From Prorocentrum cordatum (taxonomy: Eukaryota; Sar; Dinophyceae; Prorocentrales; Prorocentraceae): DNA of 64,000 nt. How positions within the stretch are numbered: the first letter of the stretch is position 1; every line of letters begins with the position of its first letter. The DNA is taken from NCBI GenBank assembly GCA_963575745.1, contig CAUYUJ010011447.1, positions 494,001 to 558,000 of the forward strand, written 5' to 3'. The translations under genes were made by a program, and so were the position numbers. Under the pieces are notes generated by a model. That model made no database searches. It was not told the DNA's origin and saw nothing but the letters and a program-made list of their open reading frames with translations. Shown in pieces: positions 32,736-42,659 of this stretch.

Positions 32736-33385
32736 ATTTTAGGGTGCGTTTGGAATAAACCAATCATTCAATAATGATGCATCCGTGTGAAACTCGTACA
32801 TGCCGTCGAGGGAAAGATCACTTCTCGGATATTTATGACCGTTGTCCCACAGGTACAAAGGATTGCTCCACACATGTCGCACACGGCTATACCTGCATTT
32901 TTCGTTGAGCAGAATTCCTATGAATCGGACGATGCGCGTCGGAGGAAGTCTGCCGTTCCGACCTGCCGCCGTTACAATATTCGTTGCTGAGCGCCAAATA
33001 TCCATATTATCACGAAGCTAATTCTTCAGACTAACCACAATCAATACTTCGGAGGCGACGCGCAGGCCGGACTTGGTTTTGCTGTCACCCGGTAAATAAG
33101 GGCAAGCATGATCAAACTGTCTGCCGTTTCTCTCGATGGTGTCGTCGGCGCGGCATGACAGCCCCATGCGAAGTATATTCGGTATATTTTCCCACTGAGT
33201 ACCATGAATAAAATAACAAGGTGCGCCTGGGATAATTAAATGCGTTTTATCATTGCATGCAGTGAGTCAGGGCATTTTATCCCAGGGCGTATGAAATATG
33301 TTGCGTGCGTCAGTAGCAAACTTGCACTTCTTGATCTGGAGCCTATTTTTCTGCATCGCAGCGATGCCGGCCATGCCAATAAAGT

Positions 33386-34669
33386 TCAGAACAGCAATGC
33401 TTGGTATACCCAACGGCGGTTGCTGAGATAACGCCGGGCAGTCTCAAAGGATTTGGGGTGGTAGCGATCACATCCCTCAGGTGGCCACTGGTTGAGCAGC
33501 TCTGAGAGTTCTACCCGTCCATCGAATTCGTCGAACGACGGTACTGCTCTCAGAATCCAATCAGAGAGGCAGTTGTTGTGAAATGGTTTGTGGCGAGTAG
33601 CAGTAGTAAGACATTCTGAGCAGCAGCGCTGCTCCTCATAAGTCGAAGTTGGACCACCAACGCTGTCTGCTTTAAAGATCCCAATCAAGCCGGTCTTCTC
33701 GGACAGATACGCGAGCGCGGGGCGCCTGCGCAATATATTACGCGCAACCTGGCGCGCATGAGCGCCCTTGTCGGCAATGGCGGCGGCATCCTGGATGTCG
33801 CATTCCACCGCAATGTATAGATCAGACCCGTCATCATTATAGGGGTGATAAGCTGGGTTGATCTTCATGCGCCTGGTAGTGCGTCTACAGTCCCAATACT
33901 GTCGGCATTCAACGGGCATTTCCAAAGTACAAGCAGGTTGCCCAGCGGAGCTCTGATATGCTGCCGATGATGCGGGTGCGCGGGCACCCGCCGATGACGA
34001 GGCAGCGCCTGCGGATTCTCTGGGCGTCCGAGGTGTCCTAGGCGTGGTACTGATGTCGAGATTCTGGTGTCTCTTCTCATTGATGTTTGTGGTACTCGCA
34101 CTTCTTGTCTTTGGGAGCTGCCCCTGATGCCTCTGATGTAGTTCCCAATCGTCTCTTATCGGCACCACGCCGCGATGAAGAAACATCCTTTGATAATCCC
34201 TCCAATGTCCGCGTCCAGCCAGTCCTGTGTGTCCGGCCAGGCCAGGTGTAGGGCCGCGACGTGGTACAGGGCCCTTCGGACTAGAAGTGCTGGCGCCTTG
34301 AAATGCAGCTGCTGCGGCGGCCGCTGCTGGTCCTCTGGGTCGACGTCGATCAGCAGGTTGCCCCGCAGGTCGTTGTTGCCTGATATCTCCAGTATTGGGG
34401 TCATCTGGGCGTTTCCTCTTCTTCTCTTTATCATTCTCTCTAGGCGGTGGTCTGAGCTGATTAGGGCCGAGTGACTTACACTGGCCCGACGAATCTGAAG
34501 ATGGAGAAACACCAGTAGGCGGATCTGTCCGCGGCTTAGGAGGAGGTGATTTCGGATTTGCCCCTGCGGGTATCCATGGCCCATATCGCACGGGCCCTCT
34601 GCCGGGGTTCAGGTCCGCGCCATCAGGTTTTCTGAATGCCAGATTACGGGTCGTGAACTTTCCCCTCAC
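33386..34669 (-). CDS. 427-aa ORF inside the retroelement, unknown
   Basis: The longest open frame in the element. Residues 1-255 are Pro/Arg/Ala-rich and disordered (an Ala run beside RPRGPAAA). Residues ~260-427 look folded: CTLEMPVECRQYWDCRRTTR, DDGSDLYIAVECDIQDAAAI, HARQVARNILRRRPALAYLS, then a Cys/His cluster RCCSECLTTATRHKPFHNNC that could bind zinc, and RVELSELLNQWPPEG near the end. It might be a nucleocapsid-like or accessory element domain, or a host gene fragment. No family recognised. Confidence 0.45.
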   Translation of the reverse strand: MRGKFTTRNLAFRKPDGADLNPGRGPVRYGPWIPAGANPKSPPPKPRTDPPTGVSPSSDSSGQCKSLGPNQLRPPPRENDKEKKRKRPDDPNTGDIRQQRPAGQPADRRRPRGPAAAAAAAAFQGASTSSPKGPVPRRGPTPGLAGHTGLAGRGHWRDYQRMFLHRGVVPIRDDWELHQRHQGQLPKTRSASTTNINEKRHQNLDISTTPRTPRTPRESAGAASSSAGARAPASSAAYQSSAGQPACTLEMPVECRQYWDCRRTTRRMKINPAYHPYNDDGSDLYIAVECDIQDAAAIADKGAHARQVARNILRRRPALAYLSEKTGLIGIFKADSVGGPTSTYEEQRCCSECLTTATRHKPFHNNCLSDWILRAVPSFDEFDGRVELSELLNQWPPEGCDRYHPKSFETARRYLSNRRWVYQALLF

Positions 34670-35366
34670 GGTCAGGTTATATGTGTCAGAGCTGAGCCTC
34701 TATTTAATTCTGGTCTTTACCCAACCTACAGATCCAGCAGGATAGACGACCCACCTTCTTAGGGGAAGACCCATGTCTTCAGTGACGATGTACCTAGGGT
34801 CAATGGGTGTGTCCGCATCGCAAGATCACGCCAGTGACAATGGAGAGGGCGTCGGAGCATTCCGAAGCGCACCCTTCAGGAGCTGCTGCCGTGGGGTCTA
34901 ACGCTTCGGCCATATCTTCAGCTTCATCATATTCCTGCTGGTCGTCTTCTTCTGGTTTGGGCGAAGCAAGTTCCCCCGCATTGTGATCGCGGTTGAATGC
35001 CTTTCTAATCGTGAAAAGGTGTAAGATCCTTCCGCGTCTTAATAGATTGGAATATCTCTTGGGCTGTAGCTTGCTCGCAGTCGTCTTCCGTGAACTGCTC
35101 GTAGTATGGCGCTGTATTTGGATCGGCGCAATAACCCCCCGACCGATACAGTGAGACCAGACCGACGGTGCCTTGCGGAAGTTGGGGTTCCTTGGTGGGC
35201 GTCTCATGGGGCAGCCGAGCCTATGGTCGGCATGCTCGAAGCATGTGCAAACAACGCCTCAGTAAAGTTTCCGCCTCTCGATAATGGCCCTCTTGAGGTC
35301 GTGCTTGATAAGGGCTTCTTGTGTTTTGACAGCCCCTGTCCTTTTTGAGCGAATGACCTTGCCCAT

Positions 35367-35729
35367 TCAATTTCGCTCAACCCTGCGAAGAGAATTCCAG
35401 TTACGAAGCTGGCGCCCAGTCCAGCCCTTGTCCAACCACAGTTGCATTGCATGTGGGTCTATGTACTGACGAGCCAATCCAGCATCCGAGTAGCCGACAA
35501 GGCGCTGCATTTCGTCTTCCGGATATTCTTCGCGAGGTTCTCCCCCTTGAGGCGGGCGCCCTCGCGGACGCTCCCACCTCGGGGGAGCGTCAGATCTATT
35601 GACCTTCCATGGAGGGGTCTTTCTGCGGCTTCCCCGCATCAGAAGGATGAGGGCGCTGAAGGCCGCTAGAGCGAGCGCCGCTGGAGCGCGCGCGCACGGT
35701 CGGGTGAGCCACTGCGGACCCGACCGCAA
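35367..35729 (-). CDS. short ORF inside the retroelement
   Basis: 120 residues, minus strand. The segment EDEMQRLVGYSDAGLARQYI and then DPHAMQLWLDKGWTGRQLRN looks coding, and the adjacent frame continues with FVTGILFAGLSEIEWARSFA (about 35400-35340), suggesting a frameshift. No domain recognised. Confidence 0.3.
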   Translation of the reverse strand: MRSGPQWLTRPCARAPAALALAAFSALILLMRGSRRKTPPWKVNRSDAPPRWERPRGRPPQGGEPREEYPEDEMQRLVGYSDAGLARQYIDPHAMQLWLDKGWTGRQLRNWNSLRRVERN

Positions 35730-36330
35730 CGTGCCAGACGAGCGTCGTCTTCCTATTATTCGTCATGGTCGCCGGCGCGATATTTGCGTCTGCAGGACTG
35801 GCGGCTTGCCGTTCGCTCCTGGCGGCTCACGGGGCGGTCCGAAGCTACGAATGCATGTTGAAATCCTCCGTCGCGGCCGGGCCCATACTGAGCGCGTTCA
35901 GGCAGATCGCTACCATCTCGCGGGTCCCCCCGCAAAGGGTCACCATCGCTCAATTCCACGTTTGTCGGATTGTCAATAACCCGAGGATAAAGCATCAACT
36001 GTATTTCTTCCTGTGTTGCAGGAATAGTGGCTGCTGAATCCGCGGGCGCCCCCCCCCCCCCCCCCCGTTTCGCCATCTCCTTCGACGGGCATATGGAAGT
36101 TCTCGACGCATTCAATGTCAGCAGGCTGCTCCGCGATGGGTATGCCCAGCCAGTCTGCCAGATCAGTATCATTGCGGCAAGTGGATACCTCCTCGAGCAG
36201 CCCGTCGGTGCAATTCTCGCGGGACATACTGGCACGCAAGTATCTGGCAGCCATGAAGTTAACAACTGCAACTGAGCTATCGGCAGGGTCAGCCAAAAGT
36301 GACTCCCAGTCAACATACTGTATATCCGAA

Positions 36331-36531
36331 TCAGTTTGAGCCAGATGTATCAACGGACCTCTGTCTCCCCCATCGCCCTGAGGGCACTCGCGGCAAAAAA
36401 GGCTGTGTGCTATGGCATATGTTGTACTCCATAGTTTTACCGTTGGCATCCTTCGGGTTTGCCCGACGCCCCTTGCCTTTTCCGGATGTATGCCTACAGT
36501 TCCTGCCTGCACATGGGTGATATCTCTTCAT
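36331..36531 (-). pseudogene. zinc-knuckle / basic nucleocapsid remnant
   Basis: Minus-strand frames give a Gly/Lys tract (TSGKGKGRRANPKDANGK), then MEYNICHST and, in the neighbouring frame, HSLFCRECPQGDGGDRG. Together they keep the C-x2-C-x-H-x-C character of a gag nucleocapsid knuckle. A second basic stretch (REKGKGRGTGKGKRRR) lies upstream at ~36600. Frames change several times, so it is inactive. Confidence 0.5.
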
Positions 36532-36983
36532 ATTGTGGCCAATTAAGAGATGCGAGGAATGCTAACATGCCTCTGCCATGCAATCGCCGCCGCTTACCTT
36601 TACCCGTACCTCGACCCTTGCCCTTTTCCCTTGGGCGCCCGTCGGACGATGCGCCGTACTCACGAACTGGCTTCTTCATAAATCGCCTACACCTGCGTTG
36701 CTGTATTTGGCATCCTCAGAATAACCCTTGCGCCTGTTGTTGTTCCGTGAGGTACGTATAGGCATATCTGAGTAGTCAAAGGCAAAGGCCTCGTCGTCCG
36801 ACGTCGCGCCGGCGTCAGTACCAGAGTCGAAGTCGGACTCAGCAGGTTGCCCCACTGAGACCATTAGGGCTGCGGCTTGCGCAGGGGGCGCCGCGTCGGG
36901 CGGCCTCCGAAACCTGGCCCATGAAAATACCACCACTATTGCCAGGGGTTCTCTCAGCAATGTGAGCATATGACCTCATGCGT

Positions 36984-37610
36984 TCAAGTGGAGAGTCGAA
37001 CTGTTGCTGGTCCCTCGGCATGTGGTGGTTTAGTGGCTGCGGCTGCCGTCTCAACTTCATAGCGGGCTATCTCGAAGCGTGCCAAAGTCTGGTCGATCCG
37101 TTCTCCCGCATGGACTCGGAAGTCAATGGGAGCTGTGCAAGAGTTGAAATGGCGTTCCTCTTCTAGGTTCTCGAACATCGCACTTAAGAGGAACATGGTG
37201 TAGGTGGCGCCATCGGTATGGCGGCCACCTATGTTAACGCCAAAACTGATAACTGCTGGAGGAACTCTCATGGCGATGGTCAGCGCGAGGCCTCCCAAGC
37301 CTCGCTGCAAGGCTGCAGCTTGTTGGGGGAGGGTCATGTTGCCTGTGGTCGCGTTGATCCAGGCATGCGCCTCGCGGGCGAATTCGCGGAAAGGTACTTG
37401 ACCAGACGGGTCCCAATGGGGGCCGGTCGTTCTTGCGTCGTCTCCGCCGCGCATGCGTCCTACCGCGCGCCCGATAGCGACCCATGTGAACCCGGAGATA
37501 ATAATACGAACCCAATGGCTTCGCAGGTCGTAGTCGGATGTAGTCGGCTGGGATTTGCGGCATGTGGCCGTGGGCCTGCGCGGGGGAGAGGCGGCGCAAC
37601 GTCGCATCAC
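36984..37610 (-). CDS. retroelement gag-like capsid region
   Basis: A 208-residue minus-strand ORF. Residues ~68-190 are helical and ordered like retrotransposon gag: VPFREFAREAHAWINAT, QQAAALQRGLGGLALTIAM, YTMFLLSAMFENLEEERHF, then DFRVHAGERIDQTLARFEIA. Gag assembles the particle that packages element RNA. The N-terminus (MMRRCAASPPRRP) may not be the true start. The frame is lost after EVETAAAATKPPH, where the nucleocapsid remnant would follow. Confidence 0.6.
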   Translation of the reverse strand: MMRRCAASPPRRPTATCRKSQPTTSDYDLRSHWVRIIISGFTWVAIGRAVGRMRGGDDARTTGPHWDPSGQVPFREFAREAHAWINATTGNMTLPQQAAALQRGLGGLALTIAMRVPPAVISFGVNIGGRHTDGATYTMFLLSAMFENLEEERHFNSCTAPIDFRVHAGERIDQTLARFEIARYEVETAAAATKPPHAEGPATVRLST

Positions 37611-37659
37611 ATGTGTCCATGCATTATGTCTCCGAAGAAGCTTCCCAATGGAGTAGGTG

Positions 37660-38139
37660 GGTGGACTTCAGGGGTGTAGTAGCGCAGGGATGCAGGACGC
37701 AGGTAAGAGGCCTCCGCGTAGGCAGAGGTGTCACTGCAAGTGTCCTCGCTGTGTTGTGTAGTTATATGCATTTCTCCGCGCAAACCCACTGCGCGCTGAT
37801 GTTCCACCACGTCAGTAGTCCACCATGTAGTGCCGTAGATGGCGAGGAATAGAGCTAGAGCTGATCACCAAAGGCCAGCCCCGCTACCAAGTTGAAAGGG
37901 GTTGTGGGGCCCAACCAGCAGCTTCGCCTTAGGCGAAGCCAAGATCCAGCTCTGTTGTGCCGTAGTAACGATAGTCACAGTAGTAGGAGGCGAGCCATCT
38001 CAAGCAGTTTGGGTATGGATGGCAAATTGCACGCCTCGCGCTGAGGTGTAATCAGATCTGGGCGGCCGGCCGCTTTGAGCCAGGCAGCCGCGGAGGCGCG
38101 CTCGTTCCCACGCACGTGCACTACCCAGCTCACTTTAGA
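37660..38139. other. no supported gene
   Basis: Possible 5' end of the retroelement, followed by repeat-rich sequence. No terminal repeat matching the other end was found by eye. Confidence 0.35.
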
Positions 38140-38580
38140 CTCGGGGGCCCAGAAAAACCCGAGACACGGCAAAAGTGCCCCAAGATGCCCCCAAGACGGC
38201 CCTCGAGGCCCCGAATGGCCGAAGTATCCGTCCAAGTCGCCACCGCGGCCTCCAGACGGCCCAAAAGGCCTGCAAAACTCCAGAAGAGGCCTCCAAGAGG
38301 ACTTCCAAGAGGGCCAAAGGGGAAATATCATATATTGCCGAAGTTTTTCAAAAACTTCGACATTCTCGCTTTGTCAGCTTCCCGACGCTCCAGGACAAGC
38401 CAAAAGGCCCCCACGACCGCCCCAAGATGGCCCAAGAGGCCTCCAAGAGGCCCCAAAACGTCCTAAGATATCCCCAAGACCGCCCAAGTTGCCTACAAGA
38501 CAGCCGAAGAAGCCCCCAAGACAGCTCCAAGAGGGAGCCCAGACGGGCTCATCCAGGCGACCGCGCCGACCATTTGAATG
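38140..38580. repeat. dispersed GGCCCAAGAGG repeat cluster
   Basis: About 20 near-copies of CCCAAGA(C/G/T)GGCC-type units, interrupted at 38330-38370 by a different sequence containing TTTTTCAAAAA. The same family is at 3.5, 5.8, 8.0 and 8.6 kb. Confidence 0.7.
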
Positions 38581-39331
38581 ATCACATCTTGGGCGCCCCA
38601 AGGTCAGCTCGTCATCCCACCCTTTACTCGGGACCACATCGTAGGACGCCTGCACGCTTCGCGCGAGCTGACCGATGAGCCCCCCTGGTGTCCGATGTCG
38701 ACTGGACATGGTGCTTCGGCTTTATCGCGCTTGATTTGGTTTTTTCTGGTCTGCGATCTGAATGTTTCTCAAGGCCGCCACATACTATGTCATCCAACAG
38801 TCCACGGGGCACGATTCGGCTTGGCACTGCTCCAGCATAGCTCAAGGGGTGCGCGCGGCCTGGGACCAACGTCAGTTTGCAGAGTCACACGCCGCCCTAC
38901 GACGCGTGGGCACGGGATCGAAACGACGGCGGTCCGAGCGAGTCATACCAGCCTTGCTGGATCTGACAGGACAGGCAGTTGTATCTAAACAGCAGGTAGC
39001 ACGACGATGGCAGCAGCACTTTGCAGGATGGATATGGCAGCCACCTTGCCCGTCAAAGATATACCGATCTTTGCAGGATACCTTGGGCGTACATCGTATG
39101 TGCGTATGTCGTCTGGCCCTGTCTCTCTCACATACCTTCCCCCTCATGCTGATGTTCAATGGTCTTGCCGCCAAGCACGGAGTTGCTGGAGGCCTTTTGA
39201 AGGCCTCGTAGCTGAGTATTACTACCCAGTGCAGCTAACATTTGCACTGACCTTTGTAAGTCTGATACAATGGAAAGGAGGGTTCAATGTTGGACCTCAT
39301 CAAATCTGGACAAGCCTCGCAGGCCTAGAGG

Positions 39332-39969
39332 TTGACGCCAACAAGGATCGGCGGTGTGCCTCCACCGAGGGGAGACGATCCCGATCTCGGCGACGGTGGT
39401 AATATTCTGGCTTCCAAGGTGACCGAAATAGTACCACCAACACCGAAATCTAGGATCGTCTTCCCCACGTGGAGGCAGCCCCCTGTGCTGGTGTTGGTGC
39501 CAATGTCTAAGCCTCCAAAAGCCGATCCTACGCAGCGCGCGAGTTCCAGGTCCATCTTGCTATCGTCACAGATCGGCAATGCAGCCCGATGGCGCCCTAA
39601 GTGCCGACTTCTATCATTCCTGGCCCCTAAGGCGGGCGAAACTCAGATCGGAAGACTCCCAGGCAAGGGCGCTACGCGTGCTTTTCTTGTGTACCGAGTG
39701 GCCCACTCGCTGGCCAAGCTCAGGAAACTGTCGTTTGGGGCGCTACTAGTGGACGCCATGCGGCCTTCTACATGGCCACTGGGGAGCTCGTGGCGCGTGC
39801 TCAGCGCGAGACCGACCTGGGCGACCTTATACTAACTGCGATAGTGCGAGCAGCTGGCCTGCCACCAGCGGCCGTGTACCCAGACGCCTGCCGACTACGA
39901 CAGCGACCTCCAGCCCTCTCCAGATCCGAAGTGGGCCCTCACATGGTGGCCCAGGTTGAACAGCGCTAG
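39332..39969 (+). pseudogene. LINE reverse transcriptase, N-terminal half
   Basis: Two plus-strand frames joined by a one-base shift near 39757. The first ends KLRKLSFGALLVDA; the second runs AFYMATGELVARAQRETDLG and ends in TAG at 39967-39969. Together they cover RT motifs 1-2 and A. The Asp of motif A is present. Confidence 0.6.
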
Positions 39970-39986
39970 CAGGTGCACTGCTTGAT

Positions 39987-41828
39987 TTGCGAAGGCTCTG
40001 GACAGGTATCTCTACCTCAACGGTCCATTTTCCTGAGCAGCCCCTCGCGTATGTATTCTTCGAAATACAGATGGCTCATTGCATGCAGGACGCGCGCGCA
40101 CAGACGCTTGAAGAAAGCTATCTATACTTGCTGCCGCAGCCGGACACGCCAAGATCCCGCGGGGCTCTCATGGCAGGCCCCACAGGAGACGTGCCCCCCG
40201 CAGAGCTCCCACTGCTCGACATCTCGTACGCCGACGACGGCATTGTCACACTTATCGTGCCCACAGGACAGCTCTACGACGCTCCAAGTCGTTCCCTGGC
40301 TCTTGTGTCAGAAGCCTTTGCACGACGCGGGCGCGTCCTGGACGCCGGTCCGTCCAAGACGGCAGCGGTAATCACGCGGCGCGAGCGGGGCGCTAAGCGG
40401 GCGCGGCATGCAACGCGGCGCGAGCGCGACGGACACATCAGAGGGTCATCGGCCATTCTCGGACCAGTCAGTGCGCCCATTGTGCACAACAACATACATC
40501 TGGGTTCGGTGATCGACGCAGGTGCTGCAATGACCCCTAATATCCGATATCGAGCAGCCTCCACCGCCTCCTCCCTGCAGGCGCTCTGTCGTCGCGTCTT
40601 CGCGTCCGACGACCTCTCCCTAAATCGTCGGCTTGCGTTGGCAGACAGCCTCGTCATGCCAAGACTGCTATGCAATGCAGGTGCGTGGCCCGTTCTAGCG
40701 ACAGCAGGGGCTCAACTGGCGCATATCGAGATCATGAGCACATACCGTGCTGCCGCACGTGTCCGCGTCCAGGAGGATGCCCCCCCCCAGGTTGCCGACA
40801 ACCTGGCGCTGGCTAGACTACGCAGACTTTCCCCACAGATAACCCTTCGCTCAGCTAGGCTCCGACTCCTGGGCCCCCTGCGCCACGCTGGGCCTCGCCT
40901 GGCCTTCGCTATCGCGACAGCGGAGTGCGCGGCGGCTTCCGACAGTCAGGCCCGACATTGCGCGACCGTGGGCCAGTGGGCGCAGGACCTCACGTCGCCG
41001 CGTCTAGCGGTCAGGCAATGTCAGGACCTTCCCCTCCCAGCTGATGACGCGAAGGCTTGGGCGACGCTCGCGCGACGCAGCCAGCCCGCCTGGAAGCGCA
41101 TCACACGCGTAGGCGTGCAGGCGTACACGCAGTATCACACCAGAAACACACTGGCTCAGCGCATGGAGTCTCAGTTATTTGCAGAAGTGCACGCAGCGGG
41201 AGTGCCCCGCCGCGCGTACACTGACGAGAGGACTACTTGTGCCACCGCCGGCGCCTGCAGCCGAGACACCCATGGAGTGCCCATGTTGAGGAGAGGCTGT
41301 TGCTCGACATCGTGCGCTGTGCACGCGCGTTGCACGCGTGCATCGACGGCTGGTGACGCTCGCTCGCGGGCACGCAGGACACAACGGTGCATGCGCGGTA
41401 TGTTTGGCGAAGTTCGACGCTCAGCCGCATCTTGTGAACCATCTGTCGATCGAACCCCCCCCCATGCTTGCTTTCGGACGAGCCCGCCGTGGACAACCCT
41501 GCCTAACGCCTGCAGGACCCACCTCGACCTACCCAGCTTGCCAGGCACACCAACCACGCGTGCGTTCCACGTCGCCACGTACATGTACCTACCACAAGTG
41601 CACTTGGGCCCCTTACTCAGCTTGCCGCGGACGTCGCGGCACTCGTGCCGCAGGCGCCTGCCCGTCAAGATTTACTGGAAAGCGAGCCCAACCTTACGCC
41701 GGAAGCATGTGCTGCGCTCTTGCCACCGCCACCCACCGACCAGGACGATGCCGAACGAAATTCGGCACGGATGCCCCGTGCCGAGCAGTATATGGACGCG
41801 GCAGCGCAGAATCTACCCTCCTCGATAA
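39987..41828 (+). CDS. LINE reverse transcriptase, C-terminal part
   Basis: A 613-residue plus-strand ORF; the annotated Met is arbitrary because coding begins in mid-domain. PLAYVFFEIQMAHCMQDARA resembles the segment before motif C. LLDISYADDGIVTLIV holds the YADD catalytic Asp pair (40227-40238). IHLGSVIDAGAAMTPNIRYR and ADSLVMPRLLCNAGAWPVLA follow the usual LINE RT thumb pattern. Beyond ~residue 420 the frame is Cys/Thr/Arg-rich and probably wrong; the finger remnant is in another frame (41338-41853). Reverse transcriptase copies element RNA at a nicked target. Confidence 0.65.
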   Translation: MRRLWTGISTSTVHFPEQPLAYVFFEIQMAHCMQDARAQTLEESYLYLLPQPDTPRSRGALMAGPTGDVPPAELPLLDISYADDGIVTLIVPTGQLYDAPSRSLALVSEAFARRGRVLDAGPSKTAAVITRRERGAKRARHATRRERDGHIRGSSAILGPVSAPIVHNNIHLGSVIDAGAAMTPNIRYRAASTASSLQALCRRVFASDDLSLNRRLALADSLVMPRLLCNAGAWPVLATAGAQLAHIEIMSTYRAAARVRVQEDAPPQVADNLALARLRRLSPQITLRSARLRLLGPLRHAGPRLAFAIATAECAAASDSQARHCATVGQWAQDLTSPRLAVRQCQDLPLPADDAKAWATLARRSQPAWKRITRVGVQAYTQYHTRNTLAQRMESQLFAEVHAAGVPRRAYTDERTTCATAGACSRDTHGVPMLRRGCCSTSCAVHARCTRASTAGDARSRARRTQRCMRGMFGEVRRSAASCEPSVDRTPPHACFRTSPPWTTLPNACRTHLDLPSLPGTPTTRAFHVATYMYLPQVHLGPLLSLPRTSRHSCRRRLPVKIYWKASPTLRRKHVLRSCHRHPPTRTMPNEIRHGCPVPSSIWTRQRRIYPPR

Positions 41829-42659
41829 GACGGGCCGAGTAGTTAATCCTTGACCTATGCTGCGGACGACGACGGCCACGGGATATCCGGGCGTGTTTGG
41901 AGTGGACCCAGTATGACACCTTTGTCCGATTAGCTACCTGTCGATCGACATCGTTATCTACCATGTGCTCGGTAGCACGATGCGTCGTGAGTCGTCGGAG
42001 GTTTGGAAGGAATACATTCGCGCCAAACGTGCCGCGCTGCCAGGAAGGGCCCCCCCACGGGGGTCGCGGTCCGCAATCCGATGGGCCCGCGACGCAGCCC
42101 CCCCCCCCCCTCCGATCTCACGACGAATTCTGGGACATCCTCGCCGTAACTCCCAGACATATGGAGCAACGCAGGGTAGGGAATGAACTCCTTGGGGCCA
42201 TGGTCGATCTATTCGCAATTCATATGGCTGCGGGGCCCAACTGTTGGATGGAACATCCCATGCCCGCGAGCTGGCATGCAGAAGCAGCCAGTTCCTTCCT
42301 CTGCCCCCCCCCCCCCCCCTCAGATCAGCGATGGCCTCCCCAGCAGCGACGGTAACCGACTTCGATCAATGCGAACACGGTCAAGTTGCGCGGGCCCCTA
42401 CAGGAACCCTCGCACTGCACATGGGTACGCTGCACGGTCGACTGCGGGCAACACCAGGGAAGAGGACGTTGCTCGCGCGGTCGCATGGCTCACGAGGTGC
42501 CCACGGGGTTCGACAGGGCTCGAAGTAAGTGGCGCATGGCCACGAAGAGTACGTACACACACCAGCGTTGTGACAAGTGTTGGCGGACGGTATCATTGAC
42601 GCAGTCAATCCTATGCGCGCGTCGCGCGACGACGATGCGTGGCCAGAAAATATGAGGGT

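Larger units (their letters stand above)
24950..37650 (-). mobile_element. decayed gag-RING-PR-INT retroelement
   Basis: Minus-strand parts in order: gag-like (37610-36984), zinc-knuckle remnant (36531-36331), several spacer ORFs, RING-like remnant (about 31560-31330), aspartic protease (30600-30000), CCHC finger plus integrase (27135-25780) and a GPF-type integrase tail (GGWNGPFPVV, about 25730). Stops and frameshifts are frequent, and G/C and poly-C tracts interrupt it (18 C at 36049-36066). I found no reverse transcriptase YxDD on this strand and no long terminal repeats, so the boundaries are approximate and more than one element may be mixed. Protease and integrase fragments share one reading frame. 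The protease-before-integrase order does not by itself separate copia from gypsy type. Confidence 0.65.
38760..42650 (+). mobile_element. decayed non-LTR (LINE-type) retrotransposon
   Basis: Plus-strand parts in order: a linker typical of LINE ORF2 before the RT (ALLDLTGQAVVSKQQVARRW, about 38940-39030); RT start (VPMSKPPKADPTQRASSRSI, about 39500); RT motif A split by a frameshift near 39757 (LLVDA / AFYMATGELV); RT motif C YADD at 40227-40238; thumb and C-terminal region to 41.2 kb; then Cys/His finger remnants (ACAVCLAKFDAQPHLVNHL, about 41390; QCEHGQVARAPTG with HMGTLH, about 42370). No endonuclease domain was recognised. Frame changes make it inactive. Confidence 0.65.
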
